The notes below the pieces were generated by a model, which saw only the letters and a program-made list of their open reading frames with translations, was not told the DNA's origin and made no database searches. From the NCBI RefSeq assembly GCF_000719705.1, contig NZ_JOHO01000001.1, positions 1 through 64,000 on the forward strand: a DNA stretch of 64,000 nt. The letters are read 5' to 3'. Position 1 is the stretch's first letter, and every line of letters starts with the position of its first letter. This stretch comes from Streptomyces sp. NRRL S-350. GTDB lineage: Bacteria; Actinomycetota; Actinomycetes; Streptomycetales; Streptomycetaceae. Made by a program: the position numbers and the translations under genes. Shown in pieces: positions 24,927-33,944 of this stretch.

Positions 24927-25916
24927 TCAGCGGGGCACCGTGAACGGCTGGGCCGGAAGAAGCGGGCGCTGGTAGGCGGTGGGAAGAGCGGTGGCCTTCC
25001 CGGCGAGATCCTGGCGGCTGAAGCTGCGTTCGCCTTGCCCGAACCCGGAGGGGTCCAGATCGACGACAAGCTCGTCGCCCTCGCAGCGGACGATGGTGCC
25101 CCGGTCGTGTCCGAGGACCAGACGGGTCCCGACGTCCCACTGGTCCGGTGCAGGCCGGCGGGCCGCCGCGTCGGTACGCAGGCGGGTGCCGGTGGTGATC
25201 GGGCGGTGAAGGTCGGTGGTCAGGTCGCCCCACCACAGCAAATGCTGGATCACGGCCCGCACCATGGGCTGCGGCATCTTCTCGTTGGTGAGGCTCTTCT
25301 CGACTGCGTGGATGGGCAGTTCCGCGTCGGCGCACAGGGCGAGGATGGGTTCGATCAAAGCCTGCTGGACCGGGTGCATGGGCCGGCAGAAGCCCCCCAG
25401 GGCCTTGATGTTGGTGTAGTGCTGTGCGTCCTTGGGGCCCGTCCACCACTCGTAGGTCCAGCCCCGGGCGTTGATGACTTCCTCGGCCCAGTCCAGCACC
25501 CGCTCCGAGGGGCACAGCTCGCCTGCCGTCGGAGAGCTGTCAACGAGGGTGATCGTGCCGTCGCTGCTGATCAGCATCAGGTCGGGAATGTAGCCCGCCT
25601 TGCCGGGGCCTTGTTCGGCGCGGAGTTTGAACGGCTGGCCGATCATGGACCGCACGGTGGGGTCGAAGTCCGCCAGTTCCATGCGTTCCCAGATACCGTC
25701 CGTGGCCACCGGATTCTGGCCGGTGCTGATCGCGGCATAGATCCCGAGGTCGAGTCGCTCGCCGCGGTGGGTGAGGTGGCGCCGCCAGGGTTGTGCGCGG
25801 ACCAGTTCATGGACGTCGACGTCGGTGACGGCCATCCACTGCGCCGGTCGCCCTTTCTCGAACTGCAGTCCGATCTCTACGCCATCGAGCAGTTGGTGCG
25901 CCCTCGTTCGTGTCAC
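24927..25916 (-). CDS. TnsA-like endonuclease subunit with degraded active site
   Basis: A 329-residue protein like the N-terminal nuclease of TnsA. The pattern WERMELADFDPTVRSMIGQPF (77-97) contains the first-Glu region, and PD occurs at 111-112 in YIPDLMLI. The third motif, normally E/D-x-K, reads LVDSSPT (124-130), so the catalytic lysine is missing. A C-terminal small beta domain (about 255-320, GTRLVLGHDRGTIVRCEGDE) may bind DNA. The GTG start at 25916 lacks a strong ribosome-binding site. No TnsB, TnsC or TnsD is in the window, so it is a solitary homologue. Confidence 0.72.
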   Translation of the reverse strand: MTRTRAHQLLDGVEIGLQFEKGRPAQWMAVTDVDVHELVRAQPWRRHLTHRGERLDLGIYAAISTGQNPVATDGIWERMELADFDPTVRSMIGQPFKLRAEQGPGKAGYIPDLMLISSDGTITLVDSSPTAGELCPSERVLDWAEEVINARGWTYEWWTGPKDAQHYTNIKALGGFCRPMHPVQQALIEPILALCADAELPIHAVEKSLTNEKMPQPMVRAVIQHLLWWGDLTTDLHRPITTGTRLRTDAAARRPAPDQWDVGTRLVLGHDRGTIVRCEGDELVVDLDPSGFGQGERSFSRQDLAGKATALPTAYQRPLLPAQPFTVPR

Positions 25917-26039
25917 CGTTTCATGCTGGCAGAGCCGGCTTTGCGCTGTACCTTGCTTTGCCGAATTCACGGTGCAGGGCTCTGCTCTTTCTCGGCCTAC
26001 GCACGCAGAAGGTGCCCTCAGCGGCCGTAGAATCCGGGC

Positions 26040-26705
26040 ATGAACGCCAAGACCGCCCACACCATCAGCCCGTCGGCCGAGGAGGCGTGGCGGCTGGTCG
26101 GCCACTACCTCCATGGGCTGTCGCATGAGCTCCCCGAGCAGTGGCGGCTGCGCGATCACGAGGCGTCGCAGTGCCGCGAGCGGGTGTGGTCGCTGCCCAC
26201 CGAGAACGGGAACGACGCGCAGGTCGCGTTGTGGCTGCGGCTGTCCGACACCGAGGTGCCCTGTGACGATCCCGGGTGCGCGGCACGCGAGATGTACCTG
26301 ACGAGCGACGGCACCGACAGTGTGCTGGCGTCCGGCCCGCTGCCCACGTTCGCCCGGCGCGAGGGCCTGGGCTACTTCGAGTACCGGACGCATCCGCACC
26401 ACGACGGGTGGGCCTGCGACGTCGACCCGGTCTCGGTGACGTGGATGTCGACGGCTCTGGCCCTGTACGGCGGGTACATGCGCATCAACTGGTTCGACAT
26501 GGGTGGTGCGGACTCGATGGCGGCGGGGCACTCCCTGTGGGAGGTCTCCGCCCACCAGGTCCGTGAGATCAGCCGCTGGACGGCCATCGCCGGGCCCGAC
26601 GGCGTCCGTGACGAGGGGCCGACCAACCCGGGCGCCACGCCAGTCCTCCCACTCCCGCCCGAAGCCGAGGCCAAGCTCAAGGCGGCCGCGGAAGCCCGCC
26701 GCTGA
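26040..26705 (+). CDS. Hypothetical protein (221 aa)
   Basis: Starts MNAKTAHTISPSAEEAWRLV. Composition and codon bias are normal for a coding gene, and WMSTALALYGGYMRINW near 140 reads as a buried strand/helix region. No catalytic motif, signal peptide or DNA-binding motif is recognised. It is divergent from the TnsA-like gene and followed by a long gap. It has no identified function. Confidence 0.65.
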   Translation: MNAKTAHTISPSAEEAWRLVGHYLHGLSHELPEQWRLRDHEASQCRERVWSLPTENGNDAQVALWLRLSDTEVPCDDPGCAAREMYLTSDGTDSVLASGPLPTFARREGLGYFEYRTHPHHDGWACDVDPVSVTWMSTALALYGGYMRINWFDMGGADSMAAGHSLWEVSAHQVREISRWTAIAGPDGVRDEGPTNPGATPVLPLPPEAEAKLKAAAEARR

Positions 26706-26983
26706 CGCGTCCCCGGCGGGCGGTGCGTCACGCGTCGAGGACCCCGGTCAGGGCCGTGCCCCGGGCCTGCTTGCGAGTCGGCGGTCGCCGTCCGCGGCGG
26801 ACTTGGCGTACCGCATCCTTGGGCGGCCGGCTGCCCGGTACCATCAGGGGAAACGCACCTCACCGTGACGTGCCTTGCCCGGGCCCACCTCCGGGCCGTG
26901 GTGAATCCAGCTGCCGCTGGAGGGTGATGCAGTGGTGATGCTTGGCACTTCCAACATCTTGTGACCGCCCCTGTATGCGCTCT
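26706..26983. other. Non-coding interval
   Basis: Roughly 280 bases with no supportable gene. It should hold the promoter for the two large downstream genes, but no clear boxes are seen. Confidence 0.45.
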
Positions 26984-27030
26984 GGCTCCTGTCGTGGTGG
27001 GGCGGCACGGACCGGGAGCGCGCAGGAGCC
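26984..27030 (+). promoter_or_regulatory. Possible Shine-Dalgarno-sequestering inverted repeat
   Basis: GGCTCCTG (26984-26991) is the exact complement of CAGGAGCC (27023-27030), which contains the AGGAG ribosome-binding site of the gene starting at GTG 27034. If the two arms pair in the mRNA leader, initiation would be blocked. The arms are 31 bases apart, so this is a modest candidate. Confidence 0.4.
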
Positions 27031-27033
27031 CTC

Positions 27034-29766
27034 GTGTCACCGAAGCACAACACGCACCCCACCAACCGTCAGCAGATCGCCAAGGCCCTCAACGCGCAGA
27101 CGCGGATGGGCTACCAGCGCGCTCTGCAGCGCGTCGTCGACGCCACCGAGAAGGGGCTGCTGCCCGAGCTTCTGGACGAGGCCGGCCGCGCCGAGGCCGT
27201 GCGCCTCCTCGCCGAGCAGGGCGCACCCGAACCGGATCAGGGCCCGCTCCTCGCGAGGGACTACCTGAAGGCCCTGGTCGAGGAGCTCCGCCGCCTGGGC
27301 TGGGGTGCGGGCGATGAGACCGACTTGGAGTGCTTCGGCCTGACCGCGTACGCCGGGCCCGTCGCCGGGCTGAGCCTGTCGGTGGGGCGCGCCGACGACG
27401 AGGACGACGGCGCCGAGCGCGACCCGGACGACCCCGAGCAGAGCGATCTGGCCAAGCCGCTCTACCTGACGGCGATGTGCCCGGCCGGGAACGCCACCGT
27501 GGATGACTTCGAGGACGGCCTCGCCGACTGCTCCACCGAGCCGGTCCGCGCCACAGCGCGGCGCCTGGACGCCGAGCTCGGCCGAACCCGGCTCGCCAGG
27601 GTGCGCGGCATGGAGGAGCACTCCACCACGCCGTGCCCGATCTGCGGCGACCGCTACCCCGCCCATCACCTGCTGCGGAACTCGCCCAGCGCCGAGCCGG
27701 TGTGCCCCGCGTGCATCTTCGACGGCGACCAGCACTACCGCACCGATCTGCCCTACCTCGCCGTCCAGCTTGACCGGCTCCTGCACGAGGACCTGTCCGC
27801 CCCGGCGGGATGGGATGCGGTCGCGGCCGTCCTCGCGCTGACCTGCGGCGCGAACCTGCGCGCCCGGCTCGACCGCGCGCTGAGGGAGCGCGGCGGCTGG
27901 CCGTTCGTGATGGAACGCTGGGGTGAGCCGCTGACCCGCTCCTGGATCTGGCTGCCGCCGTCCGCCGACCGTCACCCGATGTTCCGGCACCTGGGCGCCG
28001 GCGCGAACCTGGCCGCGCTCGTCGACGCCGTCGACCGCCACGACCCCACCGCCCGCACCGAGGCGAAGGCCCTGTGCCGCGAGGTGGGCGTGCGGTGGAG
28101 GGACGCGCTGTGGCCGGCCGCGATCGCTTTCGCGGTGGCCCTGACCACGCAGGCCTGCGAGCGGGACCGCCACCGCACCCCCTACCACCTCGTCCACTCT
28201 CTCAGCGACGGCCTCGGCCAGACCATGAAGCCGTTCGCGGTCACCGGGGACGCCTCCAACGTCGAAAGCGGCCTCGCGGCGCTCCTCCGGTACCAGCTGC
28301 TGCCGATGCTGCTCGGGCACAGCCTGGACGAGGAACCCGATGACCCCCGGCGCCGTTACGGAGCGCAGGACGACGACGATCGCCCGGCCGCCACCGGCGC
28401 GGACGCGCGGATCAGCCACAGCGTCGACCGGGCGAACCAGGTCGCCGTCATCCTGGGCACACTCCCCTTCACCCCGCCCGGCGTCCCGGCCTGGGACGGC
28501 AGGCCGTTCACCGGGCCGGATGCCGAGGGCCTGGGCAGCACCGCCCCGGCCGGCGAGCCGTGCGCGGCGCTGCGGGCCGAGGCCCGCCGGCAGGCCGCCG
28601 AAACGCTCTACGACGCGGGCGGCCCCCTGATGGTCGACGCCGACCACGCCTGGGCACGGAGCGGCTGGTGGATCCCCTCGGACCACGGTCGGCACGCGGT
28701 GCGCCAGGCGCAGCAGTTCCTCACCGACCGGCCCCGGGTGCTGGCCCTGTGGTATGGGCCCGGCGCCCAGTTTCCCGAGCCGGTGCAGGTCTGCGTCGAG
28801 GTCACCGACGTCCACCCGCGCAGCACCGGCCCGGTGGACGTGCCCTGGCTGAGCGTGTGGGACGGCCACTCGTACTTCGGGATGACGCTGTCCGACCTCG
28901 CGCTCGTCCGGCGCGCCGAACCTGGTGAGGAACTCACCCAGGTCTGGCCGACCCACCACGACGACGCCGGCGCCAGCGCCGGCCACGACGACGGCGATGC
29001 CGGCCACCAGAACGCCGCCGCCGTACCGGACGCGCTCGCGGGTGCGTCCGGTACGGCGGACAGGAGGCTGCCGACGGCCGAGGAGCTGTCCTTGCTGACC
29101 GACCGGTTCCTGCACCTGGCCGGGCACCGGCTCGGCGAGGGCTGGAAGAGCGTGGACGAGAAGGCGTACACGGCCCACCAGCGCCTGGAGAAGGCCCTGG
29201 AAGCGGAGTACACCGGCTTCGCGGCCACGTCCGTCAAGGTCTGGATCAACCTGTTCGACACCACCCACCCCTGCCCCAGCGGCCCGGGCCAGCCTCTTCC
29301 CGCCTACGCGCTGACCGGCAAGCCGTACGAGGTGGAGTTCACCGTCCACGCCCACGACCCGTCCTGCGGCTGCGGGCAGGAGTACGGCTTCGGCGAGTTC
29401 TCCGACCGCGTCTGCCAGCTCCTGATCGTCCTGTGCCTGTACGGCGGGCTGATCGAAGCCCACCCCATGGTCGAGACCGCCGGCACGCCCGAGGACGGCC
29501 GGGCCGCGCTGCGGGACATCACCTGGGAGGTCGACGGCCCCGACGGCTACGACTTCCGGGAGGTCCAGCGCCGGGTGGTCCGCGATGTCACCGACGCCGA
29601 CTCGCCCCTGAACACCGATACCAACCCGGCCTACATCCCGCCGTACATGGCCGCGGACGGCTGGTACCTGCCCGAAGGCGGCACCTCTCTCATGTTCCAC
29701 GGCCGCCGGCACGGCGACGAGGACAACAACGAGCTGAAAGAGCGGGGAGCCGATGGCCCGGCGTGA
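27034..29766 (+). CDS. Large hypothetical protein with zinc ribbon (910 aa)
   Basis: A 910-residue protein with no recognised enzyme domain. A four-cysteine zinc ribbon CPIC (201-204) and CPAC (224-227) is clear. The middle is helix-rich; an acidic linker (DDAGASAGHDDGDAGH, about 645-665) separates it from a C-terminal block containing a second HDPSCGCG-type Cys cluster. Start is GTG 27034 behind AGGAG. It overlaps the next gene by 14 bases, so the two are made together. Large paired unknown proteins like this are frequent on actinobacterial plasmids and islands. Confidence 0.7.
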   Translation: MSPKHNTHPTNRQQIAKALNAQTRMGYQRALQRVVDATEKGLLPELLDEAGRAEAVRLLAEQGAPEPDQGPLLARDYLKALVEELRRLGWGAGDETDLECFGLTAYAGPVAGLSLSVGRADDEDDGAERDPDDPEQSDLAKPLYLTAMCPAGNATVDDFEDGLADCSTEPVRATARRLDAELGRTRLARVRGMEEHSTTPCPICGDRYPAHHLLRNSPSAEPVCPACIFDGDQHYRTDLPYLAVQLDRLLHEDLSAPAGWDAVAAVLALTCGANLRARLDRALRERGGWPFVMERWGEPLTRSWIWLPPSADRHPMFRHLGAGANLAALVDAVDRHDPTARTEAKALCREVGVRWRDALWPAAIAFAVALTTQACERDRHRTPYHLVHSLSDGLGQTMKPFAVTGDASNVESGLAALLRYQLLPMLLGHSLDEEPDDPRRRYGAQDDDDRPAATGADARISHSVDRANQVAVILGTLPFTPPGVPAWDGRPFTGPDAEGLGSTAPAGEPCAALRAEARRQAAETLYDAGGPLMVDADHAWARSGWWIPSDHGRHAVRQAQQFLTDRPRVLALWYGPGAQFPEPVQVCVEVTDVHPRSTGPVDVPWLSVWDGHSYFGMTLSDLALVRRAEPGEELTQVWPTHHDDAGASAGHDDGDAGHQNAAAVPDALAGASGTADRRLPTAEELSLLTDRFLHLAGHRLGEGWKSVDEKAYTAHQRLEKALEAEYTGFAATSVKVWINLFDTTHPCPSGPGQPLPAYALTGKPYEVEFTVHAHDPSCGCGQEYGFGEFSDRVCQLLIVLCLYGGLIEAHPMVETAGTPEDGRAALRDITWEVDGPDGYDFREVQRRVVRDVTDADSPLNTDTNPAYIPPYMAADGWYLPEGGTSLMFHGRRHGDEDNNELKERGADGPA

Positions 29767-31516
29767 CCTCGAAGTGCTCGCGCACGCCGACCTGGAGCGG
29801 CTGGGGATGGCGCTCCCGGCGGTGACCGAGGCTGTGGTGGGCCTGGTGCGCTCGGGCGGGGGCGGGAAGTGGCACGTCCCCACCGAGAAGAAGAAGTGGT
29901 CGCAGCACTGCCAGCACGCCGCGCGGGCGACGGGCGAACCGAACGAGCTGGTGCTGCTGGACGTGCTGGACCAGGTCTGCGCCCGCTGCGCCGGGCAGCT
30001 GCCCGGACGGCTGCCGGACGCGGTGGTCGCCCTGTGGCGGGCGTGCTCCCTCACGGTGGCGGCGGACCGGTTCGTCGGCTCGCTGCGCAAGGACACCCGG
30101 GCACGGACGTGGCTCGGATACGCCATCGCGCTGGACCGCTCGCCGCGCAAGGACGACGCCCGGGTGCGGGAGCTGCTGCGGCCGGTGCTTTCGGGCGACG
30201 AGTTCGGCGCGCAGGCGTGGAAGGCCATGGCCAGCTGGTCGCAGGTGCTGGAGCAGGCCGAGGAGCAGCTGGCCGTCTACCGGAAGGCAGCACCGCCGGC
30301 CGTGGCGAGCGTGACGGTCGGCGCGGCGCTGGACGCGGTCGGCCGCGAGCCGGCCGTGCACGAGCAGGCCCGGGTGCTGGAGCAGGCCGTCGGCGGGGAC
30401 CGGCGATGGACGGAGGTCGGGGTGTGGGACTGCGTCCGCCTGTCGTGGTCGCACGCCCGCGAGCAGGGACGATGCGCCGTGCAGGCCCAGGATCTGGCCC
30501 GGCGGGCGCTGTTCGAGCGGTGGGGGCGGCAGCGGGTGGTCGACGTGTCCGCGCTGCCCTCCCCCGCGCTCACCCCGGTCGGCTCCTGCTCCAGCCCGGC
30601 CGAGTGGGCTCAGCAGGAGTACCGGCAGCTGTGGGCCGCGTTCGTGGAGCGGTGGTGCGGGCGGCTGGAGGAGGAGTTCTCCTCCCAGCGCGCGGGCGGG
30701 GAGGACGAGCAGTTGCTGATGGTGGCCGACTGGCCGCTGACCCACCGCGGCGACCTCGCCTACCTCGCGCAGTTCCGGCAGGTCGGCCCGGCGGTGCCCG
30801 CCGGGCTCCGCGAGGAGGCGTACGGGCGGACCCGGAAGCGGCACGCCGTGGTGCTGGCAGTGCCGAGGTACGCGGTCGAGCACGCCGTCGCGCACGAGGA
30901 CCGGCCGCGCTGGGGCCAGGCCACGGTGCTGACCGCCGGCGACGTCCTCGGCGCCTCTGTGTCGGAGACCGCGCAGGAGGCGGAGTCGGCCGCGCGCGTG
31001 ATGCTGCGCATGGTGTATCCGTACCTGCCCGAGGACGTCGCCGCGGACGGGAAACGGCCTCAGGCCTCGGCGCCGGTCCGCTCGGCGCGCGCCGAGCAGC
31101 GCGCCGCCCGCCCCGACATCTCCGATACCCACTGGGCGCAGCAGCGCGAACGCGATGCCCGGCGGCAGTGGCGGAACGCGTTCGGCGAGGGCGTGTGGGC
31201 GTGGGTGCCGGACGACACCGCGACCGGCCCGGCCGCCGCACAGATGCAGGACCTGGCCGAGCACCACTACTCCTGGATGGTCGTGCGCCTGGACGTCGAG
31301 GCCGGGCCGCGCACCGACAAGGCGCTGATGAGCCTGTACGGCCTGCTGACCGGCTGGGACGCCCACCGGCGCGTGCTCACCTTCACCCCGCAGCACGGCC
31401 ACCGGCCCATCCAGGTCCCGGTGCACCGGATCGTCGCCATGACCGGGGACCGTGAGCGGCGCGGCCGGCGTGAAGCCCCGATGTGGGAGCCGTACGCACC
31501 GCCGCGCCGGTGGTGA
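29753..31516 (+). CDS. Hypothetical protein, coupled partner (587 aa)
   Basis: A 587-residue protein starting ATG 29753 inside the end of the previous gene, with GGGGAG as ribosome-binding site. The N-terminal 300 residues are helical (repeated leucine-rich helices such as VLEQAEEQLAVYRKA). The C-terminal third includes WVPDDTATGP and a compact beta region. No catalytic motif is recognised. Because it is translationally coupled to the zinc-ribbon protein, the two probably form a complex. It is followed by a strong hairpin. Confidence 0.7.
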   Translation: MARRDLEVLAHADLERLGMALPAVTEAVVGLVRSGGGGKWHVPTEKKKWSQHCQHAARATGEPNELVLLDVLDQVCARCAGQLPGRLPDAVVALWRACSLTVAADRFVGSLRKDTRARTWLGYAIALDRSPRKDDARVRELLRPVLSGDEFGAQAWKAMASWSQVLEQAEEQLAVYRKAAPPAVASVTVGAALDAVGREPAVHEQARVLEQAVGGDRRWTEVGVWDCVRLSWSHAREQGRCAVQAQDLARRALFERWGRQRVVDVSALPSPALTPVGSCSSPAEWAQQEYRQLWAAFVERWCGRLEEEFSSQRAGGEDEQLLMVADWPLTHRGDLAYLAQFRQVGPAVPAGLREEAYGRTRKRHAVVLAVPRYAVEHAVAHEDRPRWGQATVLTAGDVLGASVSETAQEAESAARVMLRMVYPYLPEDVAADGKRPQASAPVRSARAEQRAARPDISDTHWAQQRERDARRQWRNAFGEGVWAWVPDDTATGPAAAQMQDLAEHHYSWMVVRLDVEAGPRTDKALMSLYGLLTGWDAHRRVLTFTPQHGHRPIQVPVHRIVAMTGDRERRGRREAPMWEPYAPPRRW

Positions 31517-31659
31517 TCCCGCCGGGCCGTGCCGGGCCGGCTCCGGCGTGGTGGAGCCGACGGCGGGAACGAGCCGGACCGGGAGAGCACGGCGGCCGGT
31601 TGGTGCCGCGTCGGGGCAGCCGTCCGGCCCGCGTGGGTTGTGTGGGAGCACGCTGCGTG

Positions 31660-31685
31660 GGGCGGGGCGGCTCCCCGCCCCGCCC
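31660..31685 (+). terminator. GC hairpin downstream of the 27-31.5 kb gene pair
   Basis: Eleven-base arms (31660-31670 and 31675-31685) are exact complements with a four-base loop. It lies 143 bases after the last stop of the pair, with no T-run. Confidence 0.65.
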
Positions 31686-32145
31686 GGGGGACGCTGGTCC
31701 CCGACGGCGGCCTGCCCTTGGCTCGGTAGACTCGCCGGGAGCCGAATGCGCAGTACAGAGGGCCGCGGCGGCCGAACTCCTGGCCGGGGTCCGTCACAGC
31801 ATCGCCAGCCTGGCCTGACGGCCCTCCGGGCCGGCATACGGCACGGCCGCCCGAGGACGATCTCCCACCCACCCGGGCCGCCCGCAGCCCCGCAGCCACC
31901 GGGTGCTCTTGCCGCTCGCCACATGACCCGATCCGGCGACCCGCCGGCGCGGATCTCCGTACCGCCAGGACCGCCGCGCCCGTGATGGCGCACCGCGCCC
32001 GGCAAGGGCGAATCCCGTGGTCGCGCCCCTGCTCCCCACCCAGGCGGTTCCCCGGCCTGGGGTGTTCCGGCCCCAGACTGCACACCGCCTTGGGCGGCCG
32101 CGGCCTCATCTGTCGCCCGTACTCGCCGTCGGGGCCGATCACCAA
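31686..32145. other. Convergent non-coding interval
   Basis: About 460 bases between rightward and leftward genes. I see nothing supportable in it beyond the hairpin to its left. Confidence 0.45.
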
Positions 32146-33165
32146 TCACGCCGCGCGGTCGCCGCGGGCCACCAGCAGCCGGTCTCTGGCGGGCACGGGG
32201 CGGGTGAAGTCTCCGCGGGGGAAGCCCTCGATCCAGATGGGCCGGTGCTCGTCGACGCTGGCGTAGTAGTGGTCGCGCCAGTGGCCGCGGACCCAGTGGC
32301 CGGCCAGCGTGCGGCCTTCGGCGGCGGCGCGTGCGGCGGAGAGCTCGTGAGCGGCGGCCTCGGGACGGCGCAGGGCGATGCGCCGGAAGCTCTCCTGGCG
32401 GATCTTGGCACTGCGGGCGACGGCGCGTACGGACTGGTGGATCTTCGGGGAGTCCTCGCAGGTCAGAGGCTGCCGGGCGAGCGCGGAGAGGGCTCGCAGC
32501 ATGGAGACGCCGTGCGTGCCCGCATCCGCGGGGGCGTCCCACGGCACGATGTAGGCGAGGTGGGGGTAGAGCGCGGTGAGCTGCACCGTGACGCCGTTGA
32601 TCTCGTAGGCGCCGGGCTGCTGCCGGATCCAGGTGAAGGCGTTGATGCCGTTGTCACAGCTGGCCCAGGTGATGGCACTGACAGGCGGCTGGTCGGGGCG
32701 TGACCACTCGAAGGCGGCCGACGGGACAGGCTTGGCGAAGAGGAGGACGCCGATGGGGGCCAGGAACTCGTCGCGCCGGACGTGCTGACGGGGGAAGGTC
32801 TGGGCGGCGGCTGTGACCATGTCGCACATGGGCGCGTCCGCGTAGACGGTGTCTGCGTTCTGCCAGACCGTCAGCGGGTCCGGTTCGTCCGCGGCAAGGA
32901 GCGCCATCCGTTCAGCGAGTGAGGCGGACGGCCACTGCTGGGGCCATGCCGCCTCCCCGTAGGCGATCCCGTCCGCAGCCAGGTAGCGGGGCCACTGATC
33001 TGAGCCGAACCACCCCGTCAGGCCGGCTTTGAGCCGGATCGCATCGACCTGCGTCAGTGGGCGGGAGGCATGCGCGTGGAGCCGAGCGCGAAGAGCGGGA
33101 GCGGCGGCGCCGGAACCCGGTGCCCGCGCTCCGGCCTTCTTGGTGTGGGAGCGGCGCGCCGTCAT
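32146..33165 (-). CDS. Hypothetical protein (339 aa)
   Basis: Starts MTARRSHTKKAGARAPGSG, a basic, disordered tail, then a globular region with many Trp and His (TWIRQQPGAYEINGVTV, GHWVRGHWRDHYYASV). No catalytic or binding motif is recognised. Its ATG overlaps the upstream gene's stop by four bases, so the two are coupled. A DNA- or RNA-associated role is conceivable from the basic N-terminus but not shown. Confidence 0.65.
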   Translation of the reverse strand: MTARRSHTKKAGARAPGSGAAAPALRARLHAHASRPLTQVDAIRLKAGLTGWFGSDQWPRYLAADGIAYGEAAWPQQWPSASLAERMALLAADEPDPLTVWQNADTVYADAPMCDMVTAAAQTFPRQHVRRDEFLAPIGVLLFAKPVPSAAFEWSRPDQPPVSAITWASCDNGINAFTWIRQQPGAYEINGVTVQLTALYPHLAYIVPWDAPADAGTHGVSMLRALSALARQPLTCEDSPKIHQSVRAVARSAKIRQESFRRIALRRPEAAAHELSAARAAAEGRTLAGHWVRGHWRDHYYASVDEHRPIWIEGFPRGDFTRPVPARDRLLVARGDRAA

Positions 33166-33611
33166 GATGCGCTGCCCGTGCCGTCCGGGGCGTCGGGTCG
33201 GTTCGCGCTCCGGTCGCGGGGCGGGCGCCCCAGGGCCCGCTCCACGTCCGCGACCTCGGTGCTGCCGTAGGTGATGCGGGCCCCGGAGATGGACATGCCG
33301 GCGGCGCCGGCGAGGTCGGCGAGCACGTAGGGGCGGGGGCGGGTGAACTCCCGTCCGTAGGCGATCAGTCGGCGGATCTCGGCCTCGGCCTGCTCCTTGC
33401 GGTAGCGGGCGATGCCGATGGCGGACAGCAGCGGCTCGTTCTCCTCGCTGTCCGCGTCGGCGGCGGCCTCAAGGCTTTGGATCATCTCCTCCCGCCGGGC
33501 GTGGATGGACTCGCATACGTCGCTGTAGATGTCGTCGGGCACTTCTCCTGGGCCGGGCATCGGATGGCAGATCGCGGCGATGTCGCTGAAGACGCTCATG
33601 GCGTCCATCAT
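33162..33611 (-). CDS. Hypothetical protein under twin-palindrome control (149 aa)
   Basis: A 149-residue, mostly helical protein; SIHARREEMIQSLEAAADAD and RYRKEQAEAEIRRLI look like coiled helices, and LADLAGAAGMSISGARITYG resembles a helix-turn-helix, suggesting DNA binding. Starts at ATG 33611, with further in-frame ATGs at 33608 and 33599. Two palindromes (33620-33653) directly precede the start, so the protein may autoregulate. It is coupled to the 339-residue gene. Confidence 0.65.
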   Translation of the reverse strand: MMDAMSVFSDIAAICHPMPGPGEVPDDIYSDVCESIHARREEMIQSLEAAADADSEENEPLLSAIGIARYRKEQAEAEIRRLIAYGREFTRPRPYVLADLAGAAGMSISGARITYGSTEVADVERALGRPPRDRSANRPDAPDGTGSAS

Positions 33612-33619
33612 GCCAGCTT

Positions 33620-33653
33620 TTGCAGTGAGTGCAATTGATTGCAGTCACTGCAA
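33620..33653 (-). promoter_or_regulatory. Tandem palindromic operators
   Basis: TTGCAGTCACTGCAA (33639-33653) is a perfect 7+1+7 palindrome. TTGCAGTGAGTGCAA (33620-33634) is a related, imperfect copy with five-base outer arms. Their starts are 19 bases apart, about two helical turns, and they sit immediately upstream of the 33611 start, so they probably bind a dimeric repressor. Confidence 0.75.
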
Positions 33654-33944
33654 TTCCGCTCGGATGGGGTCTCCCCTATGCACGGCGAGCGTGCGGGGTC
33701 GGGAAGCGGGAGAACGCCGTGCAGCGACAACCCCTTCGGGCGAGAGGTATCGGCAACGGCCCTGACGGGTCGTCGTGTTGCTCAACCAGTGGCCGAGCCG
33801 CCGGGCATCGGCGGCAGCAACTCCTCGCCCGTCACAGCGCTGATCCGTCGCCAGATCGCTGCGAACATCCCCGCCCGCTCTTCCCGTCGGGCACAGCGTG
33901 AGGTTCGGCGGGGTCTGGCCAGAAGGCTGTTGAAGCTGGCCAGG

